Shown here: one piece after another, positions 1 through 8,567 of the stretch | How positions within the stretch are numbered: the stretch's first letter is position 1 | How the letters are laid out: each line of letters begins with the position of its first letter | Assembly (NCBI RefSeq): GCF_010669145.1 | Contig: NZ_CP048632.1 | Coordinates: forward strand, 2,934,501 to 2,998,500 | Direction of reading: 5' to 3' | Origin: Rhizobium oryzihabitans | GTDB taxonomy: Bacteria > Pseudomonadota > Alphaproteobacteria > Rhizobiales > Rhizobiaceae | DNA length: 64,000 nt | The notes under the pieces: model-generated | Seen by the model: the letters and a program-made list of their open reading frames with translations, nothing else | Told to the model about the DNA's origin: nothing | Database searches by the model: none | Position numbers and translations under genes: made by a program

Positions 1-318
1 ACCGGCAAAGACCGGTTTCTTCCATTTGAGTTCGCGAAAACCCGGGGAGGGGCCAAGTTTCGGCGGTTCAAGACCCTGTTGTTTCAGTCTTTTGACCTCT
101 TTCGCCCAATGGGAAAGAAAACATTTCATCCAGCCCGCGCCGGTGTGCCAGCCGGAGGCGCATAGCGCGCCGAAAACGCTGTTCTTTGCAGCTTCCGCAT
201 CGAGGTGGAAGGGCTGCGGATCGAAATCGCGGGCGAAACGGATAATGTCTTCGGCGGAAAAATGCAGCGTGTCGAGGGTGACGCGTTCGCCGATGGGGGA
301 GAGTTCTGCCAGTCTCAT
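1..318 (-). CDS. MaoC-like (R)-hydratase/dehydratase, 3' part cut by window edge
   Basis: The N-terminal 106 codons of a hot-dog-fold MaoC-family protein are visible, and the stop lies beyond base 1. This family hydrates or dehydrates acyl-CoA-type thioesters. The frame begins MRLAELSPIG and contains FDPQPFHLD and ASGWHT, which match the same motifs in the upstream neighbour, so the two are tandem paralogues. Its ATG overlaps the neighbour's TGA (ATGA), so translation is probably coupled in one operon. The substrate cannot be read from the sequence. Family assignment is secure; completeness cannot be judged. Confidence 0.85.
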   Translation of the reverse strand, partial: MRLAELSPIGERVTLDTLHFSAEDIIRFARDFDPQPFHLDAEAAKNSVFGALCASGWHTGAGWMKCFLSHWAKEVKRLKQQGLEPPKLGPSPGFRELKWKKPVFAG

Positions 319-788
319 GCTGTAACGCCTCCATCCGCGCGCATGCGGAACATCACGGTGTTTTCGCCGTGTGACACGAGAACGCCGCGCTGGTTATAAA
401 GCTCGTGGCGGAATTTTACGAGGCCGATGCCGGGCCGTGAGCCCGAAGGCCGCTGCTCCAGCACGATGGATTTTCCAGAAAGCGTGTCGCCCGCCAGAAC
501 CGGCTTCTTCCAATCGACATAATCGATACCGGGGCTGCCCTGCGAGGTGGAATCGGTGATGTAGCTGTCTGCCATCATCCGCATCAGCAGGCTGCAGGTG
601 TGCCAGCCGGAAGCCGCCAGTCCGCCGAGAATGCTCTGCCGGCCCGCCTCTTCGGAAAGATGCATGGGCTGGGGGTCGAACTCGCTGGCAAAAGCGATGA
701 TCTGCTCTGCGGAAAGTGATTGCGGTCCAAGCGGAAATTCCCGCCCGGCGGAAAAATCCTCATAGGCATATGTCGCGACCGGCGCCAT
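315..788 (-). CDS. MaoC family dehydratase
   Basis: A 157-residue single-domain MaoC/hot-dog protein, the usual size for this family. Visible motifs are FDPQPMHLS and ASGWHT near residues 40-70 and the YVDWKKPVLAGD segment, typical of the R-specific hydratase core. I chose the ATG at 788 because AGGGAGGAAACC lies directly upstream; an upstream in-frame start at 824 lacks such a site. It overlaps the following MaoC gene by 4 bases. The pair may form a heterodimer or arise from duplication. The physiological substrate is unknown; an acyl-CoA or short-chain enoyl-CoA is the family expectation. Confidence 0.88.
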   Translation of the reverse strand: MAPVATYAYEDFSAGREFPLGPQSLSAEQIIAFASEFDPQPMHLSEEAGRQSILGGLAASGWHTCSLLMRMMADSYITDSTSQGSPGIDYVDWKKPVLAGDTLSGKSIVLEQRPSGSRPGIGLVKFRHELYNQRGVLVSHGENTVMFRMRADGGVTA

Positions 789-936
789 GGTTTCCTCCCT
801 TCGTACAGTCAATATCGCCGGCATCTAAAATGATTTTTCCCTTTACGTAAAGGTCAAATCTAGGGTGAGGATATTCTGATGAGGGCAGATGCCGCGTTGT
901 ATGGGACTGTGTGGCGCAGAGCCTATACCCCTCCGC

Positions 937-1019
937 CGTCATCCTCGCCCTTGAGGCGAGGATCCATGGCATACCCGCTACAAGAGGTATGGATCCTCGG
1001 GTCAAGCCCGAGGAAGACG
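937..1019. repeat. RIME-like intergenic palindrome, copy 1
   Basis: An imperfect long inverted repeat: the left arm starts CGTCATCCTCGCCCTTGAGG and the right arm ends CCGAGGAAGACG. It lies downstream of ychF and belongs to the same family as the element at 37690-37762, whose right arm is nearly identical. Such elements are known in Rhizobiaceae as RIME-type intergenic mosaic repeats. The rest of the 789-1135 gap shows no gene. Confidence 0.75.
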
Positions 1020-1135
1020 CGGGATTTGGGGACAGGTTTTCAAACGCCACTCTCCAGAGGCGATCCAGACTTTCTCCGCTCCGCCGAATGGCAAGATTAA
1101 ATTCGGCGGAGCAAAGCAAATGGTTCCAGAACAGA

Positions 1136-2239
1136 TCAGGTATTGAAGCGGAAATGGATGACGTCGCCGTCCTGAACGACATATTCCTTGCCTTCGTCGC
1201 GCCCCTTGCCGGCTTCCTTGGCGCCGACTTCGCCCTTGTAGGCGATGTAGTCGTCAAAGCCGATGGTGAAGGCGCGGATGAAGCCGCGTTCGAAATCGGT
1301 ATGGATGACGCCGGCGGCGGCGGGAGCCTTGGTGCCGCGGACGATCGTCCAGGCGCGGGTTTCCTTCGGGCCGACGGTGAAATAGGTGATGAGGTCAAGC
1401 AGGTGATAGCCGGCGCGGATCAGCCGGTCGAGACCTGCTTCGGTAAGCCCCAGCGCCGAGAGGAATTCTTCGGCTTCATCGGCAGGAAGCTGCGCGACTT
1501 CGGCCTCGATCGCCGCCGAGATGATCACGCATTCCGCGCCCTGTTCCTTTGCCATCGCCGCGACGGCCTCAGTGTGCTCGTTGCCGGACGATGCGTCGGC
1601 TTCCGAGACGTTGCAGACATAAAGCACCGGGTGCGACGTCAGAAGGTTGAGGCCTTTGAGGATTTCGATCTCCTCGGCCGCCAGCGTCTTCAAAAGCAGG
1701 CGTGCCGGCTTTCCGTCGTTGAGCAGCGCGATGACGGCTTCCATGACAGGCAGCTGGGCGAGGGATTCCTTGTCCTTGCTGCTGGCGCGCTTGCGGGTCT
1801 GCTCGACGCGGCGTTCCAGGCTTTCAAGGTCGGCGAGCATCAGCTCCGTCTCGATCGTGTCGGCATCGCCGACCGGATTGATGCGGCCTTCCACGTGGGT
1901 GATATCGTCGTCTTCGAAGCAGCGCAGCACGTGCACGACAGCATCGACTTCGCGGATATTGGCCAGGAACTTGTTGCCGAGACCTTCACCCTTCGATGCG
2001 CCGCGCACCAGGCCGGCAATGTCCACGAAGGAAATGCGGGTCGGAATGATTTCCTTCGATCCGGCGATGGCTGCAAGCTGCTGCATGCGCGGGTCCGGCA
2101 CGGCCACTTCGCCGGTGTTGGGCTCGATGGTGCAGAAGGGATAGTTGGCGGCCTGTGCGGCCGCCGTTTTCGTCAGCGCGTTGAAGAGGGTGGACTTGCC
2201 GACATTTGGCAATCCAACGATACCGCATTTGAAGCCCAT
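1136..2239 (-). CDS. ychF: Redox-regulated ATPase/GTPase YchF (Obg family)
   Basis: A 367-residue P-loop NTPase, the family's usual length. The G1 Walker A motif GLPNVGKST is near residues 8-16, followed by FCTIEPN and the G3 segment [10 protein letters not shown]. The C-terminal TGS-like domain includes TYFTVGPKE and ends in [10 protein letters not shown], as in YchF/Ola1. YchF binds the ribosome, prefers ATP, and is linked to oxidative-stress control of translation. The ATG at 2239 was chosen because the protein then starts MGFKCGIVG; upstream codons are not conserved in the family. It lies in the pth/rplY neighbourhood, as in other rhizobia. Confidence 0.97.
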   Translation of the reverse strand: MGFKCGIVGLPNVGKSTLFNALTKTAAAQAANYPFCTIEPNTGEVAVPDPRMQQLAAIAGSKEIIPTRISFVDIAGLVRGASKGEGLGNKFLANIREVDAVVHVLRCFEDDDITHVEGRINPVGDADTIETELMLADLESLERRVEQTRKRASSKDKESLAQLPVMEAVIALLNDGKPARLLLKTLAAEEIEILKGLNLLTSHPVLYVCNVSEADASSGNEHTEAVAAMAKEQGAECVIISAAIEAEVAQLPADEAEEFLSALGLTEAGLDRLIRAGYHLLDLITYFTVGPKETRAWTIVRGTKAPAAAGVIHTDFERGFIRAFTIGFDDYIAYKGEVGAKEAGKGRDEGKEYVVQDGDVIHFRFNT

Positions 2240-2489
2240 GGCTTGAAACCTGTCCGTTTGAAAGAATTCGTTGAGGAGCCTTTTGCGGAAAGGGCCGGGC
2301 AAGGTCAAGCCCGCGGGCCGATTTGGGCGGGCAAAGCCCTGCGAATGGTGCGGAATTTCGCGCGGATGCGGCGCCGGGGTTGTCGATGCTGCGGTTGCGG
2401 CGCAATATGTATCGGTCGAGCAACCGATCTTTCGTCATCAACGGGGATTTTCCCCATGGGCTACAATTGAGTGACAATCACGGGCGACA

Positions 2490-2804
2490 ATGATGAGTGA
2501 CAGTCCTGTCGATCTCAAACCGAAACCGAAAGTCAAACCCAAGCTGGAACGGCCGAAACTTTACAAGGTCATCCTGCTGAATGACGATTATACGCCACGC
2601 GAATTCGTGACCGTGGTGCTGAAGGCCGTGTTCCGCATGAGCGAGGACACCGGCCATCGCGTGATGATGACGGCGCATCGTTTCGGCAGCGCGGTCGTCG
2701 TGGTCTGCGAACGCGATATTGCCGAGACCAAGGCCAAGGAGGCGACCGATCTTGGCAAGGAAGCCGGGTTTCCGCTGATGTTCACCACGGAGCCGGAGGA
2801 GTGA
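2490..2804 (+). CDS. clpS: ATP-dependent Clp protease adaptor ClpS
   Basis: A 104-residue N-end-rule adaptor that hands substrates with bulky N-terminal residues to ClpAP. The core LLNDDYTPREFV near residues 29-40 holds the Asn-Asp pair that binds the substrate amino group, and the protein ends in the conserved GFPLMFTTEPEE. A Lys/Pro-rich N-terminal tail (residues 5-22) corresponds to the flexible extension that contacts ClpA. Agrobacterium encodes two ClpS paralogues; from memory this sequence resembles the one called ClpS2, but no search was possible. No clpA follows, so it is monocistronic. ATG at 2490 or 2493 are both possible. Confidence 0.95.
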   Translation: MMSDSPVDLKPKPKVKPKLERPKLYKVILLNDDYTPREFVTVVLKAVFRMSEDTGHRVMMTAHRFGSAVVVVCERDIAETKAKEATDLGKEAGFPLMFTTEPEE

Positions 2805-2865
2805 GCTCTTTTATGGCGCAGCGGCAGGCTGATGTGTTCCCTGTTCACCGCACTCCCGGCCGCTC

Positions 2866-2980
2866 CTCATTCCTGTGCTTGTCACAGGAATCCAGCCAGC
2901 CCAAGTCTTTGGGCTGAAAAGAGTCGCCCCGCCGCACAGACGTGCGTCGACTGGATTCCTGTGACAAGCACAGGAATGAG
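2866..2980. repeat. RIME-like intergenic palindrome, copy 2
   Basis: Near-perfect 30-base arms: 2866-2895 reads CTCATTCCTGTGCTTGTCAC and continues, and is mirrored by 2951-2980. The spacer contains a second small hairpin (AGCCCA..TGGGCT) and GAAAAGA, both shared with the copy at 46694-46816. It separates the convergent clpS and GNAT genes and could act as a bidirectional terminator. Confidence 0.85.
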
Positions 2981-3025
2981 GGAGTGAGGAGCAATTGCAG
3001 GTCAATTAATATGCAGTGCTACGGC

Positions 3026-3478
3026 CTAGTCCCGCCGCACCTGAAAGCCCGTCTTGTTCTGCACAAAGCCGCAGCTTTCGTAAAAGGCCTGAACCTCGGG
3101 ACGCTGGCGGCCAGTCAGCAGCATTACCTTGTAGCAATTTGCGGCAAAGGCCACCTCGATGGCATGGCGTACAACCGCGCGGCCATATCCCCGGCCGCGA
3201 TGGCTCGCCAATGTCACCACATTTTCGATGAGGGCATAGGGGCGGGCGGAGCGCGTCAGGTTTGGAACCACCAGAAGCGTGGCCGTCGCGACGGGTTCTC
3301 CGCCCTCCGTTGCCAGAAACACGGTAAGGCCAGGTTGGCCGAGCATTGCGTTGAAAGCGGTTCTTGCCTCTTGTGCCGTCAGTTGCGGGTCGGATGGATT
3401 GAGCGCCTGGTAAAGTTCAAGCAAGCCGGGCAGATCGGCGGAGTCCGCCTCGCGCAGGGTGATGGTTGCTGAGGACAT
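3026..3478 (-). CDS. GNAT family N-acetyltransferase
   Basis: A 150-residue single GNAT domain. The acetyl-CoA-binding motif A is visible as ENVVTLASHRGRGYGRAVV (about residues 88-106, with the R/Q-x-x-G-x-G/A signature RGRGYG). The C-terminal beta-bulge segment FYESCGFVQNKTGF is also typical. The acceptor substrate is not predictable. It follows pth with only 7 bases between the stop of pth and its start, so it is probably expressed with pth. Confidence 0.9.
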   Translation of the reverse strand: MSSATITLREADSADLPGLLELYQALNPSDPQLTAQEARTAFNAMLGQPGLTVFLATEGGEPVATATLLVVPNLTRSARPYALIENVVTLASHRGRGYGRAVVRHAIEVAFAANCYKVMLLTGRQRPEVQAFYESCGFVQNKTGFQVRRD

Positions 3479-3485
3479 GCGCGAT

Positions 3486-4202
3486 CTAGTCCTTCTTGCC
3501 GAACATCCGCTTCAGCATTTCGGCCATGGGTCCGGTTTCCGGCAGCTTTTTCGGCTGGGCGCTATTGCGTGCCTGATGGATGTGGGATTGCGCGGCGGGC
3601 TTGGCAGCTTTTGCCGGTTTTTCAGCTTCCGGCTTGCTGCCGGTGGCAAGCGCCAGCTTGTTCATTAGCTGCGAATCCTCTGATTTCACCAGCATGGCGG
3701 CATTGTCGGCAATGGCGTCCAGCAGCGGCTCCAGCCAGACCCGGTCGGACTTGGCAAAATCGCCGAGCACATGGCCATGCACGCGCTCCTTGTCGCCGGG
3801 ATGGCCAATGCCGAGACGCAGACGGCGGTATTCCTTGCCGCAATGGGCATCGAGCGACTTCAGGCCGTTATGACCGCCATGGCCGCCGCCCGTCTTGATG
3901 CGCGCGCGGCCGGCGGGGAGATCGAGTTCGTCATGGATGGCGATGATGTCCGCCGGGGCGAGCTTGAAGAAGCGCATGGCTTCGCCGACGGATTCGCCGG
4001 AAAGGTTCATATAGGTGAGCGGCTTCATCAGCAGAACTTTCTCGCCGCCGATCTCGCCTTCGGAAATCTCCGCCTTGAACTTTCTCGCCCAGGGCGAGAA
4101 GGAGGGCAGGCGCTGTAGCGCATCGACGGCCATGAAACCGATGTTGTGGCGGTTTCCCGCATATTGCGAGCCGGGATTACCGAGTCCTGCGATGATCTTC
4201 AT
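3486..4202 (-). CDS. pth: Peptidyl-tRNA hydrolase
   Basis: Cleaves peptidyl-tRNA released by drop-off, recycling tRNA. At 238 residues it has the Pth core plus an Ala/Lys/Pro-rich C-terminal tail (from about residue 190) common in alphaproteobacteria. The start [11 protein letters not shown], the catalytic His in [19 protein letters not shown] and HDELDLPAG are all present. I chose the ATG at 4202 because it places GLGNPG at residues 6-11; the longer frame to 4244 adds a non-conserved leader. The rplY-pth-ychF cluster is conserved in rhizobia, but here a binding-protein gene and a GGDEF-EAL gene lie between rplY and pth. Confidence 0.97.
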   Translation of the reverse strand: MKIIAGLGNPGSQYAGNRHNIGFMAVDALQRLPSFSPWARKFKAEISEGEIGGEKVLLMKPLTYMNLSGESVGEAMRFFKLAPADIIAIHDELDLPAGRARIKTGGGHGGHNGLKSLDAHCGKEYRRLRLGIGHPGDKERVHGHVLGDFAKSDRVWLEPLLDAIADNAAMLVKSEDSQLMNKLALATGSKPEAEKPAKAAKPAAQSHIHQARNSAQPKKLPETGPMAEMLKRMFGKKD

Positions 4203-4301
4203 GGAGCATGTCCGCGTTTTGCCTGACGATGCTGTTGTCACCACCCCGAAATCCGTCGGCTGTCAATCATTTTATGAGTTTATGGAGACACTGAAAGGTG
4301 T

Positions 4302-5018
4302 TCAGGGGCTGACGAGTTTGTAGCGGTCGAATATGCGCTGTTGTGTTCCATCGGCGATCAGCCTGTCCAGCCGGGCCTGCAATTTCGCAATGACCGCGTC
4401 GGGCACGCTTTTGTTGCAGGCAAGACCCAGCTGTTGCCGCGTGAAGGTTATCACTTCCTTGAATGTGTCGGCGGGCAGGCTTTTGAAGGTGCTCTCCGAC
4501 ATGGGCATCAGGTCGATTCTTCCTGCTCTCAGCTTGTGAAGCGTGATCTGGAAGTCCGCACCGACATCCACCTGCGGGAAACCGAGCCTTTCCAGAAGGG
4601 CTTCGGTATAGTCGCCGCGCTGGGTGCCGACCCGGTATTTCTTGGCGTCCTCAAGGCTTGAAACATCGATATTCGCCTCGCGACGCGCCACAAGAATGTT
4701 GCGGTCGCTGTGGATCGGCGAGACCCATTTGAAGAGCTTTTCGCGTTCGGCGGTTCTTGCCGTGGCGAAGACGCAATGCATGGGCTGCATCGTCGCCATG
4801 GCGATTGCCCGCGCCCAGGGCATGACGGTGACCTCGTAATCGGTGCCGGTTTCCTCAAGCACGATCTTGAGCTGTTCTATATAGACGCCACGTACGCTGC
4901 CATCGCTCGCCTGCAGATTGTAGGGCGGGTAGACCTCGGTCGTCAGGAAAAGCTTGGCCGCACAGGCCGGATTGGCGAAAGCAAGAAAGACCAGACAAAA
5001 GCGGATCAATCCCATCAT
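4302..5018 (-). CDS. Periplasmic solute-binding protein (SBP_bac_3 type), coupled to a GGDEF-EAL gene
   Basis: A 238-residue secreted protein. A signal peptide (residues 1-20, ending PACAA) precedes a type-II periplasmic binding fold with TTEVYPPYN at the N-terminus and the ligand-contact Arg region TAEREKLF. No ABC permease or ATPase gene is adjacent. Instead its start lies 13 bases after the stop of a membrane GGDEF-EAL protein, so the pair is likely co-translated. I chose the ATG at 5018 because GTGGGAGCG precedes it; a GTG at 5027 is the alternative. My inference is that it senses a ligand and signals to the partner, as NspS does with MbaA, rather than feeding a transporter. The ligand (amino acid, polyamine or other) is unknown. 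Confidence 0.85.
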   Translation of the reverse strand: MMGLIRFCLVFLAFANPACAAKLFLTTEVYPPYNLQASDGSVRGVYIEQLKIVLEETGTDYEVTVMPWARAIAMATMQPMHCVFATARTAEREKLFKWVSPIHSDRNILVARREANIDVSSLEDAKKYRVGTQRGDYTEALLERLGFPQVDVGADFQITLHKLRAGRIDLMPMSESTFKSLPADTFKEVITFTRQQLGLACNKSVPDAVIAKLQARLDRLIADGTQQRIFDRYKLVSP

Positions 5019-5031
5019 CGCTCCCACCGGC

Positions 5032-7419
5032 TCACGCTTGCCGCGCTACGGGGCGGCTTGCTTCCGAAGCCGCGTCCAATGCGTCCATCACTCTTTCGAT
5101 GGGTTGCGGGCGTGCAAAGAGATAGCCCTGTCCGTAATCCGCACCGATCTCCGTCAGAAGTTCCTTCTGCTCTGCCGTCTCGACGCCCTCGGCAATGACT
5201 GCGCAGTTCATCTTGTGGGAAATGGCGGCAATGCCCTCGACCAGCATGCGGTTGCGCTGCCTTATCTCAATCGCGTCGTCGCAGATGGAGCGGGTGAAGG
5301 ACTGGTCGATCTTGACTATATCGACCGGAAAACGGCTGAGATAGCTGAGCGAGGAATAACCCGTGCCGAAATCGTCCAGCGCGATGCGGCAGCCTAGCTG
5401 ATGAATGGCGTTGAGGATCGCCCGGATTTGCGGGTCGTCCTTCATGATGACGGCTTCGGTTATCTCGATGACCAGCCGTTTGGGAAGAATGCCGTGTCGA
5501 TGCAGCACGCCGGCGATCCGCGTCGGCAATCCCGGTTCGAACTGCAGCGGCGAAAAATTCACCGCCACATAGGTGTGCTCCATGCCGGGCAGGAGCGACA
5601 ACCTGGCAAGATTGGCAATCGACTGATCGAGGATGACATTGCCGATGCGATTGATGGTGCCGTTTTCTTCCGCAAGGCTGATGATGGCGGCGGGGGAGAG
5701 CAGACCTTTTTCCGGGTGGTTGAGACGCAAAAGCGCCTCGAAGCCGGCCGTCCTGCCGCTTGCAAGATCCTGAATAGGCTGGAAATACGCCTCGAACCAG
5801 TTTTCGGAAAGCGCCTGCGCGATATCCCGTTCCAGCTCCGCATGTTCGCGCGCCCGGTCCATGATCGAACTGTCGAAAATCTGTGAGCCGTTCCTGCCCG
5901 TTCTTTTGCGGCTATACATGGCCATGTCGGCATTCTGCAGCAGTTCGGAGGCACTGGAGGCGTGCAGAGGGTAAATCGCCATGCCGATGCTGGCGCTGAG
6001 ACGGATGCTGTTGTTTTCGATCTCGAAGGGCGTGTCCAGCATGGTGCAGATGCGCTCGCAGAATTGCAGGGCGCGCTCTTCCACCTTGTCGCCGGCAAGC
6101 AGAATGGCGAATTCATCGCCGCCCAGACGTGACGCGCTGTCCAGCGGCGTCAGCAGGGGTTCGAGTTTCATCGTGAATTCGCGGAGTACCGCATCGCCCG
6201 CCGCATGACCGAGATTGTCGTTGATCGCCTTGAACCGGTCGAGGTCGATGAACAGGCACGCCAGTTCGCTGCCGTTTTTGTCCGCGTCGCGGATCTGCAG
6301 GTCGAGAATTGCCTCGAAGCCCTGGCGATTGAAAAGACCGGTCAGATGATCGGAAATGGCCTGCTGACGGTTACGTTTCTCCGACTGGCGCAGTTCGGTC
6401 ACATCCGTCATGACGCAGAGGCAGGTGCTCTGCTGCGTGGCATCGCCGGAATCGAGGGCTTTTTCGAGGATGAGGGCGTCCATGGCATCGCCATCCATGC
6501 AATGGAAGCGAACAGTGATGCCCGTATGCGGCGCGTCCGGCGACTGCTGGGCTGCCTTGCGCCTCTGGAACAGGGGGCGATCATCCGGGTGGATGAGATC
6601 GACGAAATTCAGGCCGAGTATTTTCGCCCGGTCGTAACCGGTCGCCTGCACCCAGTAGTCGCTGACGGCGGCAATCCGGTCGTGCCTGTCGAGCGAGAAC
6701 AGCATGGCGGGCGTGCGGTTGTAGATTTCGGTTTTCCGCTCATGGGCGTTCTTGATCTCCAGCTCTTCCTTTTCGAGCTGGGTCTGCATCTCGTTGAAGC
6801 TTTTGGCCAGCCGACCGATCTCGTCCTTGGACCGCCAGTCGACATGGTGGCGCGAGCCTAGACGTCGTGTCGCCTCTATGGCGGCCGTGAGTCGCATCAG
6901 CGGGCGGATGACCATGAAACGGTTGCCGGCGATGGCCGCAAGAACCATGGTGACAATGGCGAGGATGAAAATCGTGATGAAGGACAATTCGGTGCGGCTG
7001 AGAGAGGTCAGCAGGCTGACGTCGTCATAATAGATCGTCAGTTGCCCGACCGTAACGGACCCCTTCGTGGTCTTGTAGGTCACTTCGCGTATCGTCGAAG
7101 AGGCATCCTGAATGATGTCGCTGCCGGCTGTCTGGACGATATCGAGCTGGCCGGAGGTATCCTTGACCTCGACCATCTTGATCATGGGGTCGGAAACGAG
7201 GGTTCCGGTGATCTGGTTTATCGTGTCGTCGTCGAGATCCCATAGGGGACGGGCAAGCGCCTGAGAATTTGTCGACAGCAGGATTTCAAGATGATTACGC
7301 TGGCTGCGAACGGCCTCATGATAGGAGAGCGTGAGCAAAAGCGTGAATAGCGGAGCGACCACTGTAAGAAGTGCGCCGGAAACAATCGCGATGAAGCGGC
7401 TTTCGACGGAATGAGCCAT
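5032..7419 (-). CDS. Membrane GGDEF-EAL protein with periplasmic sensor, HAMP and PAS
   Basis: A 795-residue cyclic-di-GMP enzyme. The order is TM1 (about 10-33), a periplasmic domain of about 105 residues, TM2 (about 143-167), HAMP, PAS (about 230-345, containing NFVDLIHPDD), GGDEF (RLGGDEF near 434) and EAL (FEALLRLN near 560; DDFGTGYSS and AEGVET present). Both catalytic motifs look intact, so it could make or degrade c-di-GMP. The RxxD inhibitory site is absent (TPLD stands there). A terminator after rplY gives it its own transcription unit, followed by the coupled binding-protein gene. The periplasmic loop is the likely docking surface for that protein. Confidence 0.93.
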   Translation of the reverse strand: MAHSVESRFIAIVSGALLTVVAPLFTLLLTLSYHEAVRSQRNHLEILLSTNSQALARPLWDLDDDTINQITGTLVSDPMIKMVEVKDTSGQLDIVQTAGSDIIQDASSTIREVTYKTTKGSVTVGQLTIYYDDVSLLTSLSRTELSFITIFILAIVTMVLAAIAGNRFMVIRPLMRLTAAIEATRRLGSRHHVDWRSKDEIGRLAKSFNEMQTQLEKEELEIKNAHERKTEIYNRTPAMLFSLDRHDRIAAVSDYWVQATGYDRAKILGLNFVDLIHPDDRPLFQRRKAAQQSPDAPHTGITVRFHCMDGDAMDALILEKALDSGDATQQSTCLCVMTDVTELRQSEKRNRQQAISDHLTGLFNRQGFEAILDLQIRDADKNGSELACLFIDLDRFKAINDNLGHAAGDAVLREFTMKLEPLLTPLDSASRLGGDEFAILLAGDKVEERALQFCERICTMLDTPFEIENNSIRLSASIGMAIYPLHASSASELLQNADMAMYSRKRTGRNGSQIFDSSIMDRAREHAELERDIAQALSENWFEAYFQPIQDLASGRTAGFEALLRLNHPEKGLLSPAAIISLAEENGTINRIGNVILDQSIANLARLSLLPGMEHTYVAVNFSPLQFEPGLPTRIAGVLHRHGILPKRLVIEITEAVIMKDDPQIRAILNAIHQLGCRIALDDFGTGYSSLSYLSRFPVDIVKIDQSFTRSICDDAIEIRQRNRMLVEGIAAISHKMNCAVIAEGVETAEQKELLTEIGADYGQGYLFARPQPIERVMDALDAASEASRPVARQA

Positions 7420-7597
7420 GTTCGACTGCAGTTACCCTTTGCCCCTGAATTACTGCGTCCCGTTTTTCCACCCGTCCGGTGGTTTTACGAAAACGCAGGG
7501 TCATCGTTTCATGGAATTGTTAATCGACGCTGAAACAGGCCCGGCATCATGTGCGGGGCAGAAGGGTTTCTGTCTTTAAAGTTCATAAAAACTAAAA

Positions 7598-7623
7598 AGC
7601 CCGTTCCGAAAACGGAACGGGCT
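7598..7623 (-). terminator. Rho-independent terminator of rplY
   Basis: A perfect 11-bp stem AGCCCGTTCCG / CGGAACGGGCT with an AAAA loop. Read on the minus strand it is followed by TTTTTAGTTTTT, 37 bases after the rplY stop. It isolates rplY from the downstream GGDEF-EAL gene. Confidence 0.9.
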
Positions 7624-7659
7624 TCAATATTCAAAGCTGTCGGGCCTTGCGGCCGCCGA

Positions 7660-8268
7660 TTATTCCTCGGAAGCTTCTTCGGTCGTTTCTTCTGCAACGC
7701 CGCCAGCCGGAGCGACGATCGTTGCGATCGTGAAGTCACGGTCAGCGATGACAGGCGTGATGTTCTTCGGCAGCTTCACATTCGAAATGTGAACGTTGTC
7801 GCCGATCTTCAGACCAGCGAGATCAACCGTGATGAACTCCGGAATGTCGTTGGCCGGGCAGTGGAATTCCACCGTGTGGCGAACGATGTTCAGAACGCCG
7901 CCGATCTTGATGTCCGACTTTTCTTCGTTGACGAAGTGAACCGGAACTTCAACGTTGACGAGCGTGTTGCCCGAAACGCGCAGGAAGTCGACATGCATGG
8001 TGAAGTCGCGGACCGGATCAAGCTGGTAGTCCTTCGGGAGAACCTTGATCTTCTTGCCGTCGACGTCAATGATCGCAACCGTCGTCATGAAACCGCCGGC
8101 GTGGATACGCTTGGTGACTTCGTTGGTCGACAGGGCGATGGAAATGGGGGCCTGCTTGTCACCATAGATGACAGCGGGAATCAAACCGTTGCGGCGAAGT
8201 TCACGAGAGGACCCCTTACCAACTCGTTCGCGCGCCTCGGCCTTGAGCTCATACGATTCTTTGCTCAT
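7660..8268 (-). CDS. rplY: 50S ribosomal protein L25/general stress protein Ctc
   Basis: A 202-residue long-form L25 (Ctc/TL5 type) that binds 5S rRNA. The N-terminal domain shows [19 protein letters not shown] and GLIPAVIYG (residues 8-36). The C-terminal TL5 domain shows [13 protein letters not shown] [15 protein letters not shown], and the protein ends in an acidic tail [10 protein letters not shown]. The start [14 protein letters not shown] at 8268 matches family starts, and GAAAGGAATTGCC lies upstream. It normally sits next to pth and ychF; here it is followed by a strong terminator instead. Confidence 0.97.
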   Translation of the reverse strand: MSKESYELKAEARERVGKGSSRELRRNGLIPAVIYGDKQAPISIALSTNEVTKRIHAGGFMTTVAIIDVDGKKIKVLPKDYQLDPVRDFTMHVDFLRVSGNTLVNVEVPVHFVNEEKSDIKIGGVLNIVRHTVEFHCPANDIPEFITVDLAGLKIGDNVHISNVKLPKNITPVIADRDFTIATIVAPAGGVAEETTEEASEE

Positions 8269-8438
8269 GGCAATTCCTTTCGAGGTTATATGGAGAGTTC
8301 ACGCCAAACAGAGCGGCCTGAACTGGAGAGGCTTTGAAGCCATCCCGCCCGCGTTGCCTCCAAGGGTGTCTACACGGGTGCGGGCGCTATAATACAAACG
8401 GGACATAAAGACAAGGGCCGCGTCTTCACCGGAATATC

Positions 8439-8475
8439 ATGCTTTGATTTAATTAGATTATTCTAATTCAAGCAT
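8439..8475. promoter_or_regulatory. Bulged AT-rich inverted repeat upstream of MHYT gene
   Basis: ATGCTT and AATTAGA on the left mirror TCTAATT and AAGCAT on the right around a TTAT loop, with a 5-6 base bulge in the left arm. It lies about 95 bases before the MHYT-GGDEF-EAL start in the rplY/MHYT divergent region. It is a candidate operator or transcript hairpin; the function is inferred only from symmetry and position. The rest of 8269-8567 holds promoters that I cannot place firmly. Confidence 0.4.
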
Positions 8476-8567
8476 ATGGTGAAAGTTTTAATCTATGCTT
8501 ATCCATGCATATAAACCGGCTGCAAACTTGGCAAATGATAAAGCGTTCCGGAATTCCAATTGTGTAG

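Noticed and set aside
911..2470. 519-codon open frame on the plus strand opposite ychF
   Set aside because: It lies entirely antisense to a well-conserved YchF gene and shows no family motif. Such frames are an effect of high third-position GC.
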